64,000 bases of DNA from an uncultured Bacteroidales bacterium (GTDB lineage: Bacteria > Bacteroidota > Bacteroidia > Bacteroidales > Paludibacteraceae), in assembly GCA_903911085.1 (NCBI GenBank), contig CAIWCC010000222.1, positions 1 to 64,000 on the forward strand, read 5' to 3'. The notes beneath the pieces were generated by a model. It was given only the letters and a program-made list of their open reading frames with translations. It did not search any database and was not told the origin of the DNA. A program made the position numbers and the translations under genes. Positions 29,064 to 40,100 of this stretch are shown one piece after another (position 1 is the stretch's first letter; each line of letters opens with the position of its first letter).

Positions 29064-29084
29064 TTAGTCTTTACCTCGTTCTTT

Positions 29085-30497
29085 TTACATAACACCCTGT
29101 TTTGTCGGATTGGATTGTTCTACTTTATATAATCCAGCGCCATGGTGATTAATTTCTGGCGCAAATTCGTCGGTAAAAGTGCCTACAGTTTCATTCGTCC
29201 ATAAATTTTTAATCATACACGATTTATCAAATCCAATCTCCTTAAGATTAATTTTCATTACAGCTGAAGAAGGCGGTAAAGTGCCTGCAGGATAGTCGGC
29301 AATATTAAATACGGCTACATATTTCGCTCCCGATTTAGGCTCATCAGCAACCCAGATGGCCTTTTCCTTATCTCTGAATAATTGTCTATTGTTAGTGCTT
29401 TCATTCAGCACTTTCATTACATTTTTATTTGTCAATAATGAGAGTGTGAATGAATCATTATCGGGTAAATTTCCACCAAACATGAGAGGCGATTTGAAGA
29501 TTGCCCAAAGTGTCATTAGTGTATATTGCTCATCTTTTGTAAAGTTGGTCATACGAGGATTACCATACTCCGCCCTGATTCCAATTCGCCCCATCGGAAG
29601 CATATCCCCATCAGGATAGGCTCCATAAGCACGCCATTTATTCCAACGTTCAAATACCTCAAAATGATGTTTAAGGTCGGGCCATCTGTCCCAAAAATCA
29701 CCTACAATACGCCACATATTTGCATTCGACTGAACGTGCGTAGCGTGTGCAATAGGTGTTTCGCCCGGCGAGACGCTAAGCACAATTTTTCGTCCGGTTC
29801 TGTTTATTGCTTTCCGAATCATATCAATTTCTCCTTCAAAATAATTTGGAGCGGACAGGTCATCAACCTTTACAAAGTCGATACCCCATGAAGCATAAAG
29901 ATCGAAAAGTGAGTTATAATACTCCTGAGCACCTTCTTTTCCGGGTACTATTGTGTACATATCGTTTAACCAATAACAAAGGTGCTTGTCACTTGAAATA
30001 GCATCGACAGTTAGATTTGTTCCTTTTATAGGTAGTTTCTGCTTAACGGCTTCAACCGGCACACCCCGCATAATATGAATACCAAATTTCAATCCTTTAT
30101 TGTGAATGTAATCGGCCAGCGGTTTAAAACCTTTACCATTAGCAGCAGAAGGAAACCTATTTATAGCCGGCTGAAACCGACCAAATTTATCGAGTACATA
30201 ATCCGGATTTGTTTGATTGTAGCCATGCGCCTTATCATTACCTACGTACCAGCGAATGTCACAAATTATATATTCCCACCCGTACGACTTCAGATTTTTT
30301 GCCATATAATCAGCATTAGCCTTTATCTCTTCTTCTGTAACGGTAGGACCAAAACAATCCCAACTGTTCCATCCCATGGGAGGTGTGGATGCCCATGAAT
30401 GGAAATCATTTTTATTTTGTGAATGAATGGTTTTTCCAAAAAAGCCACAAATCAAAATTATCAGGAAAAGTTTTTTTGCGTTCATTTTTAAAGACAT
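29085..30497 (-). CDS. GH27 alpha-galactosidase-like enzyme
   Basis: This 470-residue secreted enzyme could start at 30497 or at the Met four codons later (30485, MNAKKLFLIIL); both keep the signal peptide. GH27 motifs are TPPMGWNSWDCFG at 38-50, DFVKVDDLS with nucleophile Asp212, and MWRIVGDFWDRW with acid/base Asp267. The Trp-Cys that follows the nucleophile in classical members is Asp-Leu here, so it belongs to a different subgroup from the GH27 at 21292 and could act on alpha-galactose or beta-L-arabinopyranose. The beta-sandwich ends at GAGLYKVEQS. Remains of a T9SS tail lie in frame after its stop codon. Confidence 0.9.
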   Translation of the reverse strand: MSLKMNAKKLFLIILICGFFGKTIHSQNKNDFHSWASTPPMGWNSWDCFGPTVTEEEIKANADYMAKNLKSYGWEYIICDIRWYVGNDKAHGYNQTNPDYVLDKFGRFQPAINRFPSAANGKGFKPLADYIHNKGLKFGIHIMRGVPVEAVKQKLPIKGTNLTVDAISSDKHLCYWLNDMYTIVPGKEGAQEYYNSLFDLYASWGIDFVKVDDLSAPNYFEGEIDMIRKAINRTGRKIVLSVSPGETPIAHATHVQSNANMWRIVGDFWDRWPDLKHHFEVFERWNKWRAYGAYPDGDMLPMGRIGIRAEYGNPRMTNFTKDEQYTLMTLWAIFKSPLMFGGNLPDNDSFTLSLLTNKNVMKVLNESTNNRQLFRDKEKAIWVADEPKSGAKYVAVFNIADYPAGTLPPSSAVMKINLKEIGFDKSCMIKNLWTNETVGTFTDEFAPEINHHGAGLYKVEQSNPTKQGVM

Positions 30498-30573
30498 TAA
30501 AGATCAAAAATATTTTCTATTGATTACAACTTGGAAATAAAGTTCTGTTATTCAAATTATTAATTAGTTATTT

Positions 30574-32577
30574 TTAATGCAATAATAAAGTTTTATCAAT
30601 CTCCGAACGTGGTTTTCCCTGTGGTTGCCATTCGAGCTTAAGGCCCTGACCTATTTCCTGCTGAAAATATTGCAACGAAATTTTGTGCCAACCAGCTGCA
30701 AGAGGCAACTCAACGCTCTTTTCCTCAGCACCATGCACGCCATCGTAATCTATTACGGTTTGCGAATCAATTATAAGTCGGCTTCCATCATCCGAAGCAA
30801 GATAAAAAGTATACACATTGGTTTCGGGGACATTGATCCATCCATCAAATAGTAAACCATAATTGTGATCACGTTGGCGAATTTCCAGATTTATACGGTC
30901 TACTGTCCCCGTTTTTATAGGAATAAGTTTCGAGAAATCAGGCAGATTATTCCAAACGCCTTCGTAATATTTATAGCTAAAGCCCTTTTTGCCGGTGTTC
31001 AGTGCAGGCATAGGTGATGATTTCACAAAACGTCTTTCGGCAACTGCACTCACTGCTTTATTGTTGACAAATATACGTGCTTTTACCACAAAATCAGTTT
31101 GTTCCACACAAATCTCACCAGTTGCTATGGCTGAAAGAGCTGTTGGTTCGGTATTATCAATTGTATATCGCAACACGGAATTTGGTGTAGGTGAGGTTAT
31201 TACAAAACGTGCTTTGTCAATAAAAATGGATGCGTCGGATTTAATCTCGGGCTTGTTCACCACTCGGGTTTCTCCAACAATTTCGAGCACCACAACCGTT
31301 GAGAATTTACTTTTCGATAGGCCATTAACCGAAACCGTAAGTTGAGTAGTATTCTGTACTGTATTTATATTTTTTGCCGGATTGGCCAATGCGTAAGCTT
31401 TCTTTACTTTGTTTTGCAAGCCGTAAAGTGCAATTTTTCCATCGGTTGGCCAGTCGAAAATGTGCAAAAAGAGCTTGGTGTTTTTGCCATTTTGTTTTTG
31501 TGTAACCCGACCCCACATGGTTTCACTAAAAGGATTTGCTTGCGTGCCATAAATGGCTTCTCCGTTCACTTTCATCCATTTACCCACTTCTTTCAGCCTT
31601 TCAACTGACGGTTGTGGAATGAGTCCGGTAGCATCAGGGCCTACATTGAGCAGGTAATTTCCTCCTTTGGAAGCAATATCAATGAGATTGCGCACTAACG
31701 TTTCGGTACTTTTCCAGTCGTGGTCGTCAACATTGTAGCCCCAAGTTCCATTCATGGTCATGCACGATTCCCAGTTTTTGCCTGGAATGCCAGTTGCCGG
31801 AATATACTGTTCGGGCGTTGTGAGGTCGCCTTCCACATTTCCACCAAGGCGGTCGTTGACAATAATATCGGGATGTTGTACCAAAAAATCGGTGAATCGT
31901 TTGGCCAATTCCGGTGTCATTTCGGCAGGCGTATCAAACCAGATAATGCGAGGCTGATAATTAGTAACCAACTCTTTAACCTGTGGCAACGACACTTTTT
32001 CAATATAATCGCTGAAACGGCCTTCTTGCGCTTTGTCCCATTTTTTGTCGTACGAACCGCCACCAGCATGATACCAATCCAAGGCTTGCGCATAATATAC
32101 GCCAAAAGGCATATCGTACTTTTTGCAAGATTCGGCCAACGCTTTTACAATATCTTTTTTATAAGGCGATGCGTCCATGATATTAAATGGGTCGGCAGCC
32201 GTTTGGAACATGGCAAAACCTTCGCAATGCTTAGCGGTAAAAACCATGTATTTCATACCGGCCTCTTTGGCAAGCAAAACAAAATTATCTGCATTGAAAT
32301 TTGTCGGATTAAACTGTGGAGCAAGTTTTGTATAATCAGCAATCGGAATTTTCAACACATTGAGAATCCACTCACTACCAATAACGCGCTTCATTTTTTG
32401 GTCGCCCCACGTGCCAGCAGGAATGCTGTACAAACCCCAGTGGATAAACATACCGAATTTGGCTTCTTTCCACCAATCCATTTTGGGATCATCGACTTTG
32501 TGTGATTGAGCGAATAAACCTAAAGAAGAGATTATCAATAAAACAGCAAGTATAGTAGATTTTAATTTGAGATTCAT
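30574..32577 (-). CDS. GH29 alpha-L-fucosidase with PA14-like module
   Basis: This 667-residue protein has a signal peptide (1-23, LKLKSTILAVLL). The GH29 barrel contains EAKFGMFIHWGLYS, TAKHCEGFAMF and RIIWFDTPAE (likely nucleophile Asp215), then a hexosaminidase-C-like domain (LRYTIDNTEPTALS) and a PA14-like module with YTFYLASDDGSRL. The second His of the usual KHHxGF motif is Cys here. Its first 30 codons are almost identical to those of the GH29 gene at 60604, while the rest is not, so the two share a duplicated 5' end. The full-length paralogue is at 13889. It follows the SDR gene by 28 bases. Confidence 0.93.
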   Translation of the reverse strand: MNLKLKSTILAVLLIISSLGLFAQSHKVDDPKMDWWKEAKFGMFIHWGLYSIPAGTWGDQKMKRVIGSEWILNVLKIPIADYTKLAPQFNPTNFNADNFVLLAKEAGMKYMVFTAKHCEGFAMFQTAADPFNIMDASPYKKDIVKALAESCKKYDMPFGVYYAQALDWYHAGGGSYDKKWDKAQEGRFSDYIEKVSLPQVKELVTNYQPRIIWFDTPAEMTPELAKRFTDFLVQHPDIIVNDRLGGNVEGDLTTPEQYIPATGIPGKNWESCMTMNGTWGYNVDDHDWKSTETLVRNLIDIASKGGNYLLNVGPDATGLIPQPSVERLKEVGKWMKVNGEAIYGTQANPFSETMWGRVTQKQNGKNTKLFLHIFDWPTDGKIALYGLQNKVKKAYALANPAKNINTVQNTTQLTVSVNGLSKSKFSTVVVLEIVGETRVVNKPEIKSDASIFIDKARFVITSPTPNSVLRYTIDNTEPTALSAIATGEICVEQTDFVVKARIFVNNKAVSAVAERRFVKSSPMPALNTGKKGFSYKYYEGVWNNLPDFSKLIPIKTGTVDRINLEIRQRDHNYGLLFDGWINVPETNVYTFYLASDDGSRLIIDSQTVIDYDGVHGAEEKSVELPLAAGWHKISLQYFQQEIGQGLKLEWQPQGKPRSEIDKTLLLH

Positions 32578-32605
32578 GGATTTTTAGATATAAGGTTTTT
32601 CAATT

Positions 32606-33409
32606 TTACACGCCACTAGATGCACTGAACCCGCCATCTACCGGAATTATTGCACCTGTAATGAAGCTGGCAGCATCCGAGCAAAGGAACTGAACAATAC
32701 CATTCAACTCATCAATATTTCCAAAGCGTTTCATCGGTGTTTTGGCAATTACTTTTTTGCTTCGTTCGGTCAGCGAGCCATCGGGGTTAATCAATACAGC
32801 ACGGTTTTGGTCGCCAATAAAAAAGCCTGGAGCAATAGCATTTACGCGGATTTTATCGCCAAATTTCATCGCCATTTCCATGGCCAGCCATTGGGTAAAA
32901 ATATTGATGCCGGTTTTGGCTACAGAATAACCAGGAACACGGGTAATGGCGCTGTAAGTAGCCATCGACGACACATTAATAATGCTTCCTGAACCTTTAC
33001 GCGCCATACTTTCGCCAAAAATAAGGCAAGGATAAACCGTTCCATTTGAATTCAGATTTACTACTTTGTTGTAATCTTCCAATTTCATGTCGAAAACCGT
33101 TTGTTCTTCGGTCAATGTTCCGCCAGGCATATTTCCACCGGCAGCATTTACCAGAATATCAATACCGCCAAACTTGTCTTCTATTTCCTGACGAACACTC
33201 TTCAGGCTTTCTTCGGATAATACATTGCAAACCAATCCTGAAACATCTCCATATTGCTTTAAATCAGCAATTTTTTGTTCCAATACTTCCTCACGAATAT
33301 CGAGGATAATTACTTTGGCGCCTGCCTGCAAGAGGCCTTTAGAAATATTGCTGCCCAAAACGCCACCACCACCGGTTACTACGGCTACTTTATTTTTTAC
33401 TTCAAACAT
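32606..33409 (-). CDS. SDR-family oxidoreductase, probable fructuronate (mannonate) reductase, copy 1
   Basis: This 267-residue cytoplasmic short-chain dehydrogenase has the nucleotide-binding TGGGGVLGSN (Thr12 to Gly19), VNAAGG, INVSSMA with catalytic Ser147/148, and YSVAK (Tyr161, Lys165). SDRs of this form accompany uxuA in many Bacteroidota and are annotated as D-mannonate oxidoreductases, so reduction of fructuronate to mannonate is the likely role, feeding UxuA at 8011. By eye it differs from the copy at 61603 at four residues (positions near 26, 57, 79 and 265). It starts a run with the GH29 gene 28 bases downstream. Confidence 0.85.
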   Translation of the reverse strand: MFEVKNKVAVVTGGGGVLGSNISKGLLQAGAKVIILDIREEVLEQKIADLKQYGDVSGLVCNVLSEESLKSVRQEIEDKFGGIDILVNAAGGNMPGGTLTEEQTVFDMKLEDYNKVVNLNSNGTVYPCLIFGESMARKGSGSIINVSSMATYSAITRVPGYSVAKTGINIFTQWLAMEMAMKFGDKIRVNAIAPGFFIGDQNRAVLINPDGSLTERSKKVIAKTPMKRFGNIDELNGIVQFLCSDAASFITGAIIPVDGGFSASSGV

Positions 33410-33453
33410 TTTTTTATCTTAAGATAATTATACAAAGCTTTAAATATCAATTA

Positions 33454-33461
33454 CAAAGATA
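33454..33461 (-). promoter_or_regulatory. -7 element for SDR copy 1
   Basis: On the minus strand TATCTTTG fits TAnnTTTG and lies 44 bases upstream of the SDR start. At the spacing where copy 2 has a TTTG -33 element, this copy reads TTCA (33482-33485), so the promoter seems weakened. On the plus strand TATATTTG at 33510-33517 is the counterpart of the candidate -7 box of the AraC gene in copy 2, but no gene follows it here. Confidence 0.5.
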
Positions 33462-33552
33462 CAGCTATAAAAAATCTATTGTGAATGATATTTTTGCAGA
33501 TAATAATGCTATATTTGCAAATAAGTTACAACTACCCACTCTCAAAAATAAA

Positions 33553-33623
33553 TTATACCAAATACATATCTAAAATAGTCCTATTAGTTTAATTGGATTA
33601 TTTTAGATATGTATTCGGTATAA
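33553..33623. repeat. Long inverted repeat (hairpin), possible terminator or small element
   Basis: Arms at 33553-33577 and 33599-33623 are 25 bases long with one mismatch (shared core AATACATATCTAAAATA). The pairing extends three or four further bases inward, leaving a short loop. The hairpin lies 146 bases beyond the stop of the GH95 gene at 33769, where a terminator is expected, and exactly where the similarity to the AraC side of copy 2 ends. There is no clear T tract, so an inserted palindromic element is an alternative. The rest of the 33410-33768 gap is the promoter region of the SDR gene plus AT-rich sequence. Confidence 0.6.
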
Positions 33624-33768
33624 ATAGATACGTAAAAAACAAAGCTCTCAATTTCAATACATTAAAAACCTTGTTCTTCATGTACTGTATTTTTGCTAAT
33701 TGCACATTTTGGTTTTGCCGGTTATTAAATATTTTTTAAAACCACATAATGTGCTTGATTCATAAAAC

Positions 33769-36700
33769 TTAAATTTTAATGAATTTACAAGCCTTTGTTT
33801 TGTTGAGGAGAAATGTGTAAAAACCAGGTGTGAGTGTAGAAATATCAATTGAATTGGAAGTGATTTTTTGCTTAACATGTCGTCCTATTGAATCAAATAT
33901 ATCTGCTGATATTATGGATTCGCAGTTTTCAATATATATAATATTTTTTGCTGGATTTGGAAAAATTGTAATATTATTATTTAATGATAATTGTTGAAGT
34001 GCATTTGGAATATAGGCTTTACCAAACAATTCCAGTTCATATAATCTTACTATACCGCCAGTAGCTGCTGTTACGTAAAGTCGTACTTCACTTACTGTGT
34101 CGTTGGCAATGCACTTGGAATATAATGCTTCTGTATTTCCGGTCACAGAAAACATGTCTTTCCATACTCCACCACTCATTTTTTGCAATTTAAAATCAGT
34201 TAATTCCGAATTATAACCCTGATATCCTGTGTATAACTTCAGTTTGTTTACAATGTATTGACCACCCAGATTCACCGAAATCCATTGTGGATTGGCAGAT
34301 GTAAAAGCTGCAGATACCCATCGATTGGCATCGGTTGCTGCCGAAAGGCCATCCACCGCCAATGCTCCCGAATAGGATGCACTATTGATAGAACTAGTGG
34401 TGGTAGGTTTTTTCAATAACACACTTACGGATGGCTTAGAAGCAGCTACAGTTGCTAATGTCGAGTAATATGTTGTGTCTTTGGCTGCATTATAATAAGT
34501 TACACGATAAGTATATTTCTCATCTGCAGCTGTTGTATTATCATTGTAAACCGTATTAGTTAAATTATTTATTTCTGCAAGTTGCGTGAAGTTACTACAA
34601 TCATCTTTTCGTTCAATTTTATACCCACCAGTTGCTAATATGCTTTTGCTCCAAGTTAGTTGCACGCCATTTGTAGTATTTATAGAGGTCAAATTTTTGC
34701 GAAATTTACTTTTGAAAGTATAGTTTGAACTTGTCATTTTTTGTTGGTCAAGTCCATATCTGATATAAGCCAAATTGCCACTTGTAGAACGAACATTTGC
34801 CGAATCCAATTCACCATTGGTCCAATACACATCAACTTCAAATCCGCCACGTGCTTTCAATCCTTTTGTTGAGCCAGTTGACCATGCTGAGGGCAAAGCA
34901 GGCAATAATAAAATTAATGAGTTGCTGATTGTATCTGGATTATCGGTGATTTTCCCAGTTTTATCGGTATACAAATGCGATTGCATCAGCATTTCAGTTA
35001 CACCAGCCGTATAGCCAAAATTTCCGTCCATCTGAAAAGGAGGATAGGTGTCGAAAAGATTAGAAAGAATATTTTTGTTTAATTGCTGATTTACAAAAAA
35101 GTACGATCGTTCAGGTTGCAGCAGTCGGGCATAGATATTAATTTTCCAAGCACTACTCCAACCACCACCTACATCACCGCGAGAATTGATGGAAACCAAT
35201 GCGGCTTTGGCAAATTCGGGCGTTGACAAGGGGCTGATTTGTCGTCCTGGATGCACTGCAAACAAATGCGAGTTGTGTCTGTGTTTATCATCTTGTCGGT
35301 CTACATCCTCCATCCATTCTTGCAATTGTCCCCATTTTCCAATTTGTGGTCCAAGCATTTTGTTGCGCATGTCCCTGATTTTATTGGCGTAAATTGAGTC
35401 AACTTTCAACTCACGTGCTGCAGCTACATAATTTGAAAACAAGTCATACACAATTTGTTGGTCATAAGAAACACCCGGATAAGGCGTTCTGTCACCTTCT
35501 AGAAGGTTCGGACCATGCTCCGGCGACCATCCATCAGGGGTAATCAGTTTTCCATCGGCACGGGCTACCAAGTGATTCTCCCAATACGAAACTACATCTT
35601 TCATCATTGGATAAGCGCGGTTTTTCAAAAAATCCTTATCTCTGTTGAATGCATAATAATCCCAAAAATTTTGGCTCAACCACGCACTTCCAGGGCGGTG
35701 AATGCCCCATGCAGAGTTACCTCCAAAGATATTATTTGTACTATAAGCTATCCAACCATAAGGAGTTATCAGTTTTGGGTCGGTTGACACTTTTTGAACT
35801 TTGGCCAAATTTTCTACCCAATCGAAATAGGGTTGTTGGCATTCCGCCAAACCGGTTTGATCTGCTGGCCAGTAATTCATTTCCAAATTGATATTGGTGG
35901 TGTATTGCGAGTACCAAGCGGGCGCTTTGCTATCGTTCCAAAGTCCTTGCAAATTGGCTGGTAAGCCACCTTTGCGCGAAGAGCTGATAAGTAAATATCG
36001 TCCGTATTTGAAGAGAAGTGCTTCTAAAATTGGGTCGCCAACTGTGTTCCCTTTAGTTTTGTAAGCTGTAAGGCGTTGGTTAGTGGGCATATCAATATTA
36101 TCGCCTTTAATGTCCATTTTCACACGTGTGTAAAGAGGCTGATAATCATTTAAGTGGTTGCTGAGTAATTGATTGTAAGTTTTTGCCGCAGCGTTATCAA
36201 TAATTAGAGTAAGTCTATCGTGCGGATGTGTGTTTATAAATTGTTTGCTAAAATCGAGAATATACGATGTTCCAGCGGTGAGCAATACAGTAACTGAATT
36301 GGCACCAGTAACCTGAATACCAGAGGTGTCGGCAACAAGTGTACCGCCATCGTTTATCACCAAAATTTGCGATTCATAATCCATTCCGTTTTCGGTGAGT
36401 TTGCCAGTGGCAGTAAGTCGGTTGGTGCCAGTTACAGTTTTCAGTGCACCGTGCGTATCGGTGAGTTTTACTTTTCCGGTAATTTGACCGGTTTTGTCGG
36501 CAGTTAAACGCATAACTATCACTTTGTCGGGATAGCTGGCAAAATAATTGCGCTCATAATGCACTCCACTAGCATCAAAACGAGTTGTATGCACGGCATC
36601 GTTGAGGCGAAGTTCACGCTGATAACCAGTAGCAGTAAGAGCCGGCGTAGTAAAATAAACTTCGCCAAAAGATTGGTAATTACCCATTTTGACCTGGTCG

Positions 36701-36912
36701 CCCGTTTCGAGCGATTGCTCGTTGAATTGCAAACGTTCGTTGCTAACATTACCGTAAATCATAGCTCCGATAGAACCATTGCCAATGGGCAGGCACTCTA
36801 GCCATGTTGTAGCTGGACTTTGATACCAAAGCCGATCGTTGGTTTGGGCATTCGAATTTAAAACTGCGATTGTTTGAAAAAAAATTAGTAAATTTAGAAT
36901 TCGTGATTTCAT
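33769..36912 (-). CDS. GH95 alpha-L-fucosidase/galactosidase with FN3, F5/8C and T9SS domains
   Basis: I start at Met 36912 ([14 protein letters not shown], a signal peptide) rather than 36969, which adds a charged stretch. The 1047-residue product has the GH95 N-terminal sandwich ([18 protein letters not shown]), the barrel motif [13 protein letters not shown] with the two Asn of the AfcA-type active site, [12 protein letters not shown], and [12 protein letters not shown] with the catalytic Asp. After about 740 there follow an FN3-like domain (GYKIERKDD to YRVTYYN), an F5/8 type C-like binding domain ([21 protein letters not shown]) and a T9SS tail ([16 protein letters not shown] to ACKFIKI). 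It would cleave alpha-1,2-L-fucose or L-galactose. Confidence 0.93.
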   Translation of the reverse strand: MKSRILNLLIFFQTIAVLNSNAQTNDRLWYQSPATTWLECLPIGNGSIGAMIYGNVSNERLQFNEQSLETGDQVKMGNYQSFGEVYFTTPALTATGYQRELRLNDAVHTTRFDASGVHYERNYFASYPDKVIVMRLTADKTGQITGKVKLTDTHGALKTVTGTNRLTATGKLTENGMDYESQILVINDGGTLVADTSGIQVTGANSVTVLLTAGTSYILDFSKQFINTHPHDRLTLIIDNAAAKTYNQLLSNHLNDYQPLYTRVKMDIKGDNIDMPTNQRLTAYKTKGNTVGDPILEALLFKYGRYLLISSSRKGGLPANLQGLWNDSKAPAWYSQYTTNINLEMNYWPADQTGLAECQQPYFDWVENLAKVQKVSTDPKLITPYGWIAYSTNNIFGGNSAWGIHRPGSAWLSQNFWDYYAFNRDKDFLKNRAYPMMKDVVSYWENHLVARADGKLITPDGWSPEHGPNLLEGDRTPYPGVSYDQQIVYDLFSNYVAAARELKVDSIYANKIRDMRNKMLGPQIGKWGQLQEWMEDVDRQDDKHRHNSHLFAVHPGRQISPLSTPEFAKAALVSINSRGDVGGGWSSAWKINIYARLLQPERSYFFVNQQLNKNILSNLFDTYPPFQMDGNFGYTAGVTEMLMQSHLYTDKTGKITDNPDTISNSLILLLPALPSAWSTGSTKGLKARGGFEVDVYWTNGELDSANVRSTSGNLAYIRYGLDQQKMTSSNYTFKSKFRKNLTSINTTNGVQLTWSKSILATGGYKIERKDDCSNFTQLAEINNLTNTVYNDNTTAADEKYTYRVTYYNAAKDTTYYSTLATVAASKPSVSVLLKKPTTTSSINSASYSGALAVDGLSAATDANRWVSAAFTSANPQWISVNLGGQYIVNKLKLYTGYQGYNSELTDFKLQKMSGGVWKDMFSVTGNTEALYSKCIANDTVSEVRLYVTAATGGIVRLYELELFGKAYIPNALQQLSLNNNITIFPNPAKNIIYIENCESIISADIFDSIGRHVKQKITSNSIDISTLTPGFYTFLLNKTKACKFIKI

Positions 36913-36945
36913 ATTATTTATTTTTATGGATTTTCTTTTAATTGG

Positions 36946-36953
36946 CAAATATA
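36946..36953 (-). promoter_or_regulatory. Candidate -7 element for the GH95 gene
   Basis: On the minus strand TATATTTG fits TAnnTTTG, 34 bases upstream of the chosen start and inside the longer frame, which argues for the shorter start. It is the same octamer, at a similar distance, as the one upstream of the GH31 gene. No -33 TTTG is obvious. Confidence 0.4.
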
Positions 36954-37125
36954 CTGTAACTTTATCCATTAAGCCTACCTTAAAAAATACATGATTGTAT
37001 ATGTAAATGAATTAATTGCATTAGAATTAGCTGAGGCTAAAGTCTATTTCCATTTACTTAGTATAATTCTTTGGTTTTTTAGTAAATTAAACAGTGGAAA
37101 AACAATTTGTAATAACAGTAAGTAT

Positions 37126-40100
37126 TTAAAAAACATCAAACTGTTTTATTTCTTTGGATTCAATCAACAACCGAACGGCTGTAGCTTCTACTTTTTCAAT
37201 CTCTTTTCCGCAAATAGTGCCAAAGACTTTTCCCTGATAAATGGTTTTCCAACTGCCATCAACCAGCTGCACCTGTAAGTCAAATGGAAGTCCTTTTCCC
37301 CGCAAATATCCGGGATTATCAATCGTAAACTCAAAACGATTGATTTGTTTTGGTGAGTCAAATTTCACTTCCACATTGGTTTTTCCCTGCGAATCTGCAA
37401 ATGTGTTTTTAACTTGTCCCAATGTAAATGAACCTTTAGATGGTAAGGCCATAGCAATTTCCTCAACTGAACGGTCGAATTCCAGTTTTACAATGGTATT
37501 CAGCGTGTCGGGTGTTCCGGTGAGCAACCAACCATCTGCGGCTTTTGTTACTTTGATATTTCCGGTAACAGATTTAGATCTTACTAATTCACGTGGAATA
37601 GCAGAAAGTTTCACACCTTCGCGCGGCCATTCGAGCGTATGTACATACACGGTGTTCCCTTTAAAGACTGTGTTTTTCCACGGTCCGGCTTTGCAACCAT
37701 CGAGTGTGTAGCCATATTTATTTATCCATGTACCGGTAGTTTTTCCAGCTAAGGGTTGAGCATCGAGCATGGGCGGTAAGTTGAAAAGGTAATTGTAATC
37801 CGTCAACGCCACTTCCACCAAGGTGCGTATGCGCTGTTTTTCGGTCGACATATTCACAATGTCCGCGCGGCGCAATTCGGGCGTAACTTTTAGCGACTGC
37901 ACTTTACCATCTCGATATTCGCATTCGATGGTGGTATTATTGGCAGCACAAAGCTTGAAATTTACGTCCCAGTTTTCGGGCCAGGCAGGCAACAGAAAAA
38001 TCTTTTTTCCATCGCTTTGCAAAAGCATACTTTGCAAGGTATTAACCGAATTTGCACCATGGTCGTTATCGGGTGTGCCGTCCATTTTACATTCCCAAAA
38101 AGCAGGGAAACGGGCGCGTGGACGGTTTGGATAAGGTGTTCCGATGGGGATATTATCATTCCATTGGATAAATTGATCATTGAAATTAACACTTGCCAAT
38201 CGGGCTGCTTCTCTTGTTAAACCCAGGTAAGCTGCTTGTACGGGTGCCGATTGCCAACCACCGGTTTCGGTTCCCTGGCCGTCATCTGTTCCATCGATAC
38301 TGATAGTTCGCAAATGAATAGACTGGCGGGCATTAGCCAATAGCTTTGGTTCGCCTAACCAAACCTGACGGAAAGGATAAATGCTGTACAATTCAGGACT
38401 TTCGCAATTAACGCGCCCCGGATTGTATTTTTCGCCCACAGCCAGCAAATCCAACCCACGAATGGTCCTTGTTGGAACTTCGGGCATTGCTTTTAATAAT
38501 TTATCCCAATGATTCCGACGTTGATTGTCGATATTGAACGATAGTAATTTTGTGAGCACATATTTCAGGCAACCCATTTCGGTGGCCGGATTAGTTACGC
38601 CCTGATAGGTTTCGGCACAACCAACACCTTCCATTTGCATAATGCCTTGTGCATTGCGTTTGGGATAATGAAGTTCATAAAATTTCAGAAATTCATCGGC
38701 ACAGGGTATTAATGTTTCGTTCAGAAATTTAGTGTCTTGCGTGTGTTCGTAATATTCGCACATAATAGCCGCAGTTTCCACCGTTGCCAATAAATGATAT
38801 TTCAAATGGGCTGGTACATCTTTCCAATCCCACACACCCACATTGTGCCACCAACTGGCTTCCATAATAAATGCTCCATCGTGTCCGAAGGTTTTTTGGC
38901 AGCGGTCTTTGCAAATATCCAAGCCATTGCGTACAAACTCCATATTTGGTTTAATGGCATCATAATCGCCACGAGCAGCCATCGACCACAGTGGATGACG
39001 GGTGTTTTGCCACATAAACGATAATTGTGCCCAATCTCGTCCATCGGGCGAAACTGGTTTTGTTTTTGTCCTGTTAAATCCTAAAACCCCAGCAGGCATG
39101 TCCATTGTAAAAATGGAACCGTTGTAAGGAGCAGGCACTTCGCCACGGTTTGCAGCCACTTCGAGGAAACGCTCCAATGCATATTTCTGATTTATTTGAT
39201 TGATGTTTTGTTGTGCATTAATGGTTTTATGACCTTCGTAAGCCAACGAACCTTGCGGGAATTGGGTGTAACGGCATTGGTTGAGGTTAAACGTACCAGT
39301 TTCGGTATTTGTAATACTTATATAGCTTCTGTTCCAAAACGAAGCCCAGTAAGTGCAATGTGCTTTCCAATCGGGTTTTCCCGACTTTGAAATCTCTGCC
39401 AACCAGGCCTGCGGGCTTTCGGGCTGTGATGAAAGCACGGATATTTTACAATTAAATGCTGTTGATTTAGACTTCGAAATCAATGATTTGTCGTTTAGTC
39501 TAACAAAACCTTTGCCTTCCACCATACAGCCCGAAGTACGAAAAAGAATCGGATCTTTGATTTTCGCAATCATTTCAGGTGAATTTTGTTTTTTCAGATT
39601 ATCGCCCCAATTAGAAGTTAAATTGCGGTAGCACCATGCTAAGCTGTTTGATTTATTATTGAACAGAATACCTACAGTACCCTTTTTGGATAAGGAATCT
39701 GTAAAATTGGACACTGGTCGCAAAGTCTCAAGAGTAATGGTTGCAGTGCGGGCAGTTTTACTTTTTCCTTCCATGCAAATAATAGGTTTATTGGCATCCA
39801 CCCACACTTTTAGCTGCACATCGCCCGCCTGAATTTGTATCGAGGCATCCTTCAGACTCAGTGTTTGTTTAAAATCAGCTACCGAAAGCGCAGGTTGCAT
39901 TTTTACACGTACGCGCCCTAGTTTAGGCAATAAATGTGCTGCATCAAAAGCATTTACCTTGCTGATGTAGAATACTAAATCGCCGTTTTTTTCTACCCAC
40001 ACATTGAGTCCCACATCGCCATTACCCAGTGGCATGGAACCAAAAGAATCGTCGCTAGGGGAATTCCAAACTACATTAAATTCAGATATATTGTTTTTAG

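Larger units (their letters stand above)
32485..33548. repeat. Duplicated cassette, copy 1 (GH29 5' end, SDR gene, upstream region)
   Basis: This segment matches 61480-62548 almost base for base over the SDR gene, the spacer to the GH29 gene and the first roughly 90 bases of that gene. It matches more loosely over the roughly 140 bases upstream of the SDR. Similarity stops near 33548 and 62548, just short of the AraC start codon in copy 2. No AraC gene follows in copy 1. Confidence 0.9.

Noticed and set aside
31720-32505. Plus-strand open frame of 261 codons
   Set aside because: It lies entirely antisense to the GH29 gene at 30574, which has full family motifs. It has no recognisable domain, and long antisense frames are frequent opposite these genes.
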